Below, in pieces: positions 6,600-8,833 of a stretch of 8,833 nucleotides of DNA. Source of the DNA: Deltaproteobacteria bacterium (GTDB lineage Bacteria > Myxococcota_A > UBA9160 > SZUA-336); NCBI GenBank assembly GCA_030624945.1, contig JAUXJB010000053.1, positions 1 to 8,833 of the forward strand, in the 5' to 3' direction. The notes beneath the pieces are model-generated. The model saw nothing but the letters and a program-made list of their open reading frames with translations. It did not search any database and was not told where the DNA came from. The position numbers were made by a program, and so were the translations under genes. Position 1 is the stretch's first letter. Each line of letters opens with the position of its first letter.

Positions 6600-6781
6600 C
6601 GTGGGTCGATCGTGTGAGCGGCCGAAGCCACTTCCCGCCAGGTGTTGGGACTCTCTTGGGACTTTGGGAGCCGGGAGAGCAGATCTGCCGGAACTTCGCC
6701 CTCAACTACCTCAATTGGGGCTCGAAACTCATCTTCATCCGCCCATTTTGCGTAGTGTCGGGCGGTAACCGCGATGTTGGA
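6587..6781 (-). pseudogene. Tyrosine recombinase (phage/island integrase) C-terminal remnant
   Basis: On the minus strand this 64-codon piece reads SNIAVTARHYAKW and then a tail containing EGEVPADLLSRL. That is the end of a site-specific tyrosine recombinase: the Tyr of RHYAKW is the expected DNA-cleaving nucleophile, normally a few residues after an LGH motif. The LGH and everything upstream (the other Arg/His catalytic residues and the DNA-binding domain) are missing, because the reading frame meets the left end of the IS at 6781/6782. The open frame continues into the IS to 6916, but those residues are IS sequence, not integrase. The stop is 13 bases from the tRNA-Leu end, as in many elements that insert in tRNA genes. 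It cannot be functional; the tail after about residue 40 is not recognisable. Confidence 0.8.
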
Positions 6782-6806
6782 TGGTGTGACCTGAGTTTCG
6801 TGGAGG
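6782..6806 (+). repeat. IS3-family left terminal inverted repeat
   Basis: This 25-base end starts TGGTGTGACC and contains GAGTTT and GGAGG at the same positions as the reverse complement of the right end (16 of 25 identical). It abuts the truncated integrase. Confidence 0.8.
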
Positions 6807-6848
6807 AAGATAATTGGACTCTGCTGCCACTTTCGTGAGGAGGACGAG

Positions 6849-7133
6849 ATGGCACGTAGGGGATATCCGCCGGAGTTCCGACGGAGGGTCGTGGATCTGA
6901 TTGAAGGCGGCCGCAAGGTGGCCGAGGTCGCTGCGGATCTCGAGATCAGCGAGCAATCGATCTACACGTGGCGCCGACAGGCGCGCATCGATGCGGGGTT
7001 CGAGCCCGGTCTGTCCACGGCGGAGCGGGCAGAGCTCGTCGCTGCGAAGCGGCGCATCCGCGAGCTCGAGACCGAAGTCGCGGTCCACCGTCGAGCGACG
7101 GAGCTGCTCAAGGACAAGACGCACCCAAAATGA
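6849..7133 (+). CDS. IS3-family transposase OrfA
   Basis: The 94-residue protein is the DNA-binding part of an IS3-family transposase. The N-terminus RRGYPPEFRRRVVDLI leads into a helix-turn-helix with VAEVAADLEISEQSIYTWRRQ (about 24-44), typical of OrfA. The C-terminal half (about 56-88) is charged, with spaced hydrophobic residues (RRIRELETEV), matching the OrfA leucine-zipper-like coiled coil used for dimerisation. GAGGAGG (6837-6843) is a good ribosome binding site for ATG 6849. The gene ends in CCC-AAAA-TGA, the frameshift site; OrfA alone normally regulates transposition, while the fused product performs it. Confidence 0.93.
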   Translation: MARRGYPPEFRRRVVDLIEGGRKVAEVAADLEISEQSIYTWRRQARIDAGFEPGLSTAERAELVAAKRRIRELETEVAVHRRATELLKDKTHPK

Positions 7134-7150
7134 AGTATGCGGCGATCCGC
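7110..7150 (+). promoter_or_regulatory. Programmed -1 ribosomal frameshift signal between orfA and orfB
   Basis: The heptamer CCCAAAA (7124-7130) fits X-XXY-YYZ in the orfA frame, immediately before the orfA TGA. Slippage by -1 continues into orfB, giving a fused protein of about 384 residues. A Shine-Dalgarno-like AAGGA (7110-7114) lies 9 bases upstream, a known stimulator position, and a small GC stem GCGG-CGAT-CCGC (7139-7150) starts 8 bases downstream. The same bases hold AAAATGA, an ATG/TGA overlap, so termination-reinitiation could also make OrfB alone. Confidence 0.75.
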
Positions 7151-8002
7151 CAGATGGCTGCGGAAGGTCTCCCCGTCCAGGTCGCATGCCGGGTGCTCGG
7201 TGTCTCGGAATCCGGCTATTACGGATGGGTGGATCGACCGCCGTCTCCGCGGGCGCTGCGACACTTCTGGTTGACCGACATCATCGGCCAGATTCATCGC
7301 GACTCGCGAGGGATCTACGGCGTTCGTCGGATCTGGGCGGAGATGACGCTGGCGCGTCACATCTCCGTAGGGCGGGAGGCCGTTGCGAGGTTGATGCGCT
7401 GCGCCGGGTTGCAAGGGCTGTCGGGCAGGCCCAAGTACCGCAAGATCCCGAACGGCGGTCCCACGGCCTCGGACCTCGTCGACCGGAAGTTCCGTCGAGA
7501 CGATCGCGATCAGTTGTGGGTCACCGACATCACCGAACACCCGACGCGAGAAGGGAAGGTGTACTGCGCGGTGGTGCTGGACGCGTTCAGCCGGCGCGTC
7601 GTGGGCTGGTCGATCGATGCCCACGCGACCGCTGCATTGGTCACGAACGCGCTGGGGATGGCGATCGAGCAGCGGCGGCCTGCCGAGGGTTCGACCGTGA
7701 TCCACAGCGACCAGGGGACGCAGTTCACGTCCTGGGCCTTCACGAAGCGGGCGATCGACTCTGGCCTCTTGCCCTCGATGGGTTCGGTCGGAGACTGCTT
7801 CGACAATGCCGTGATCGAGTCGTTCTGGAGCCGGATGCAGGTCGAGCTCTTGGACCGGAAGCGCTGGAAGACGCGCGTCGAGCTGGCCAACGCGATCTTC
7901 GAGTACCTCGAGATCTTCCATAATCGCCAGCGCCGGCACTCGGCACTTGGCATGATGTCACCGGTCGAGTTCGAGACTCGGCACCGAACCGCAGCAGCAT
8001 GA
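7130..8002 (+). CDS. IS3-family transposase OrfB (DDE integrase core)
   Basis: The 290-residue protein carries the catalytic retroviral-integrase-like (rve) domain. The N-terminal HTH_21-type part includes SGYYGW and RGIYGVRRIWAEM (60-72). The catalytic triad is Asp133 in WVTDIT, Asp194 in HSDQGTQF and Glu230 in DNAVIESFW, with exactly 35 residues between the last two: the DD(35)E signature. The C-terminus NRQRRHSALGMMSPVEFE is the standard family ending. It is in the -1 frame relative to orfA and is normally made as the OrfAB fusion by frameshifting at 7124-7130; the ATG at 7130 gives the stand-alone form. The frame is intact and no key residue is missing. The last 66 bases of the IS after the stop are noncoding and include the right repeat. 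Confidence 0.95.
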   Translation: MKYAAIRQMAAEGLPVQVACRVLGVSESGYYGWVDRPPSPRALRHFWLTDIIGQIHRDSRGIYGVRRIWAEMTLARHISVGREAVARLMRCAGLQGLSGRPKYRKIPNGGPTASDLVDRKFRRDDRDQLWVTDITEHPTREGKVYCAVVLDAFSRRVVGWSIDAHATAALVTNALGMAIEQRRPAEGSTVIHSDQGTQFTSWAFTKRAIDSGLLPSMGSVGDCFDNAVIESFWSRMQVELLDRKRWKTRVELANAIFEYLEIFHNRQRRHSALGMMSPVEFETRHRTAAA

Positions 8003-8043
8003 GTCCAGAAATCTGCCTACGCCGGACCCAGGACACGCCAGAG

Positions 8044-8068
8044 CCTCCGGTAAACTCGGGGCGGTTCA
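8044..8068 (-). repeat. IS3-family right terminal inverted repeat
   Basis: Read on the minus strand it begins TGAACCGCCCC and shares GAGTTT and GGAGG with the left end. The outer bases are CA on the plus strand, the usual IS3 terminus. Confidence 0.8.
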
Positions 8069-8118
8069 GCTCGGGAATCCATGTAGGCTGGAGCGGTCCA
8101 CGAGAGGAGGGTTGCGAA

Positions 8119-8817
8119 ATGGCTAGGAGGGTATGTGCGGTCGTCGGAGTCGGTCCTGGGAACGGTGCCGCTTTCGCGCAGAAGTTCGCATCAGAAGGCT
8201 ATAGCGTCGCCCTCTGCTCCCGCAATCAGGAGTACCTTGCGGAGCTCGAGGGCAACGTCGAGAACTCGCGAGCCTACGAGTATGACGCGAGGAACACATC
8301 CGCACAGCACGCATTCGAACGCATTCGGGGAGACCTGGGACCGGTTTCCATCCTGATCTACAACGCGGGGGCTGGCCAGTTCGGCAGCATTGACGACGTC
8401 ACGGTCGAAGCGTTCCAGCACGCCTGGGAAGTCAACGCCCGAGGCCTGTTTCTGGCGACGCAGGCGGTGCTTCCCGACATGCGAGCATCAGGCAGTGGAA
8501 ACATCGTCGTCATCGGCGCGACGGCTTCCATCAGGGGTGGCGCGAGGTTTACATCGTTCGCCTCCGCAAAGGCCGCGCAACGAAGCCTCGCGCAGTCGCT
8601 GGCTCGGCATCTGGGACCCCAGAAGATCCACGTCTCTTATGTGGTCATTGACGGGGTGATCGGCCTCGAACGCGCCCGCAAGCAAATGACGGACGCGCCC
8701 GACGAGTTCTTCTTGACGCCCGAGAAGATTGCGGAGTCCGTCTACTTTCTCACGCAGCAGGACCCGCAGGCCTGGACATTCGAGCTGGACCTGAGGCCAT
8801 TCGGCGAGAAGTGGTGA
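8119..8817 (+). CDS. Short-chain dehydrogenase/reductase (SDR) family protein
   Basis: The 232-residue protein has a Rossmann fold for NAD(P). The glycine-rich cofactor motif is GVGPGNG (10-16), and NAG at 82-84, Asn106 in EVNARG, Ser137 and Lys151 sit where SDR residues are expected. The catalytic Tyr of YxxxK is Phe147 here (FASAK). A related SDR subfamily that I recall also has F-A-x-A-K followed by VVIDGVI, so this may be a family trait rather than damage. The true substrate is unknown. ATG 8119 is chosen because GAGAGGAGG (8102-8110) precedes it and the cofactor fold starts at once; the open frame extends back to 7999, but that would overlap orfB and the IS end. It begins only 50 bases after the IS and may be cargo of the lost element or host sequence brought next to it. 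Confidence 0.88.
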   Translation: MARRVCAVVGVGPGNGAAFAQKFASEGYSVALCSRNQEYLAELEGNVENSRAYEYDARNTSAQHAFERIRGDLGPVSILIYNAGAGQFGSIDDVTVEAFQHAWEVNARGLFLATQAVLPDMRASGSGNIVVIGATASIRGGARFTSFASAKAAQRSLAQSLARHLGPQKIHVSYVVIDGVIGLERARKQMTDAPDEFFLTPEKIAESVYFLTQQDPQAWTFELDLRPFGEKW

Positions 8818-8833
8818 ACGCTGGAGAAGCTCC

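Larger units (their letters stand above)
6782..8068 (+). mobile_element. Complete IS3-family insertion sequence (1287 bp)
   Basis: The element begins with TG at 6782 and ends with CA at 8068, as expected for the IS3 family. It carries the standard two overlapping frames, orfA and orfB, with the -1 frameshift site between them. The ends form an imperfect inverted repeat (16 of 25 matches). The left boundary is confirmed independently, because the integrase reading frame stops matching exactly there. Flanking trinucleotides are GGA on the left and GCT on the right, so no target duplication is visible. Both frames are uninterrupted and all DDE residues are present, so the transposase may still be active. 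The subgroup was not determined. Confidence 0.9.

Noticed and set aside
6614..6838. Plus-strand open frame of 74 codons between the tRNA and the IS
   Set aside because: No ribosome binding site or motifs; it crosses the IS boundary and is antisense to the integrase remnant.
6776..8075. A 3-4 base target duplication around the IS
   Set aside because: Left flank TGGA/GGA and right flank GCTC/GCT do not match, and shifting the ends does not create a match consistent with the TG...CA termini.
1..8833. CRISPR array, phage defence island, riboswitch or rRNA
   Set aside because: No regularly spaced direct repeats, no recognisable defence proteins and no rRNA or riboswitch sequence were found.

Overview
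This window reads as a stretch of GC-rich bacterial chromosome from a Gram-negative. High GC, GTG starts, tightly overlapping genes and the gap-pgk-tpi-secG order would fit a deltaproteobacterial or myxobacterial type genome. That placement is inference from style and synteny only.

Left part (1-2935, minus strand): a compact three-gene unit read right to left. It starts with holo-ACP synthase (acpS), followed by a penicillin-acylase-family Ntn hydrolase with a Tat-like/membrane N-terminus, then the 5' end of a DinB-like Y-family polymerase gene that runs off the left edge. acpS and the acylase share a GTGA stop/start overlap, and the acylase and polymerase genes are nearly contiguous. The polymerase gene carries a one-base G insertion in a G6 run and lacks the usual N-terminal metal-binding Asp motif.

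Middle (3023-6573, plus strand): a divergent sigma70-type promoter drives a glycolytic operon, gap (GTGA overlap) pgk (ATGA overlap) tpiA, then secG 17 bases later. The three enzymes catalyse linked triose-phosphate steps of glycolysis, gluconeogenesis or the Calvin cycle. SecG is a Sec translocon subunit. Just after secG lies tRNA-Leu(GAG) with its own candidate promoter; E. coli has the same secG-tRNA-Leu(GAG) adjacency.

Right part (6574-8833): accessory territory. A 64-codon C-terminal remnant of a tyrosine recombinase ends 13 bases from the tRNA 3' end, the usual arrangement of an element integrated at a tRNA gene. It is cut off exactly at the left end of a complete IS3-family insertion sequence (6782-8068; orfA, orfB, DD(35)E, a CCCAAAA -1 frameshift site and imperfect terminal inverted repeats). 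No target duplication flanks the IS, and nothing resembling the rest of the integrase lies to its right, so an IS-associated deletion or recombination is likely. Beyond the IS is a complete SDR-family gene with Phe at the catalytic Tyr position.

I see no clear evidence of a wholly new system. The most informative parts are the tRNA/integrase/IS junction and the damaged, active-site-poor dinB-like gene.
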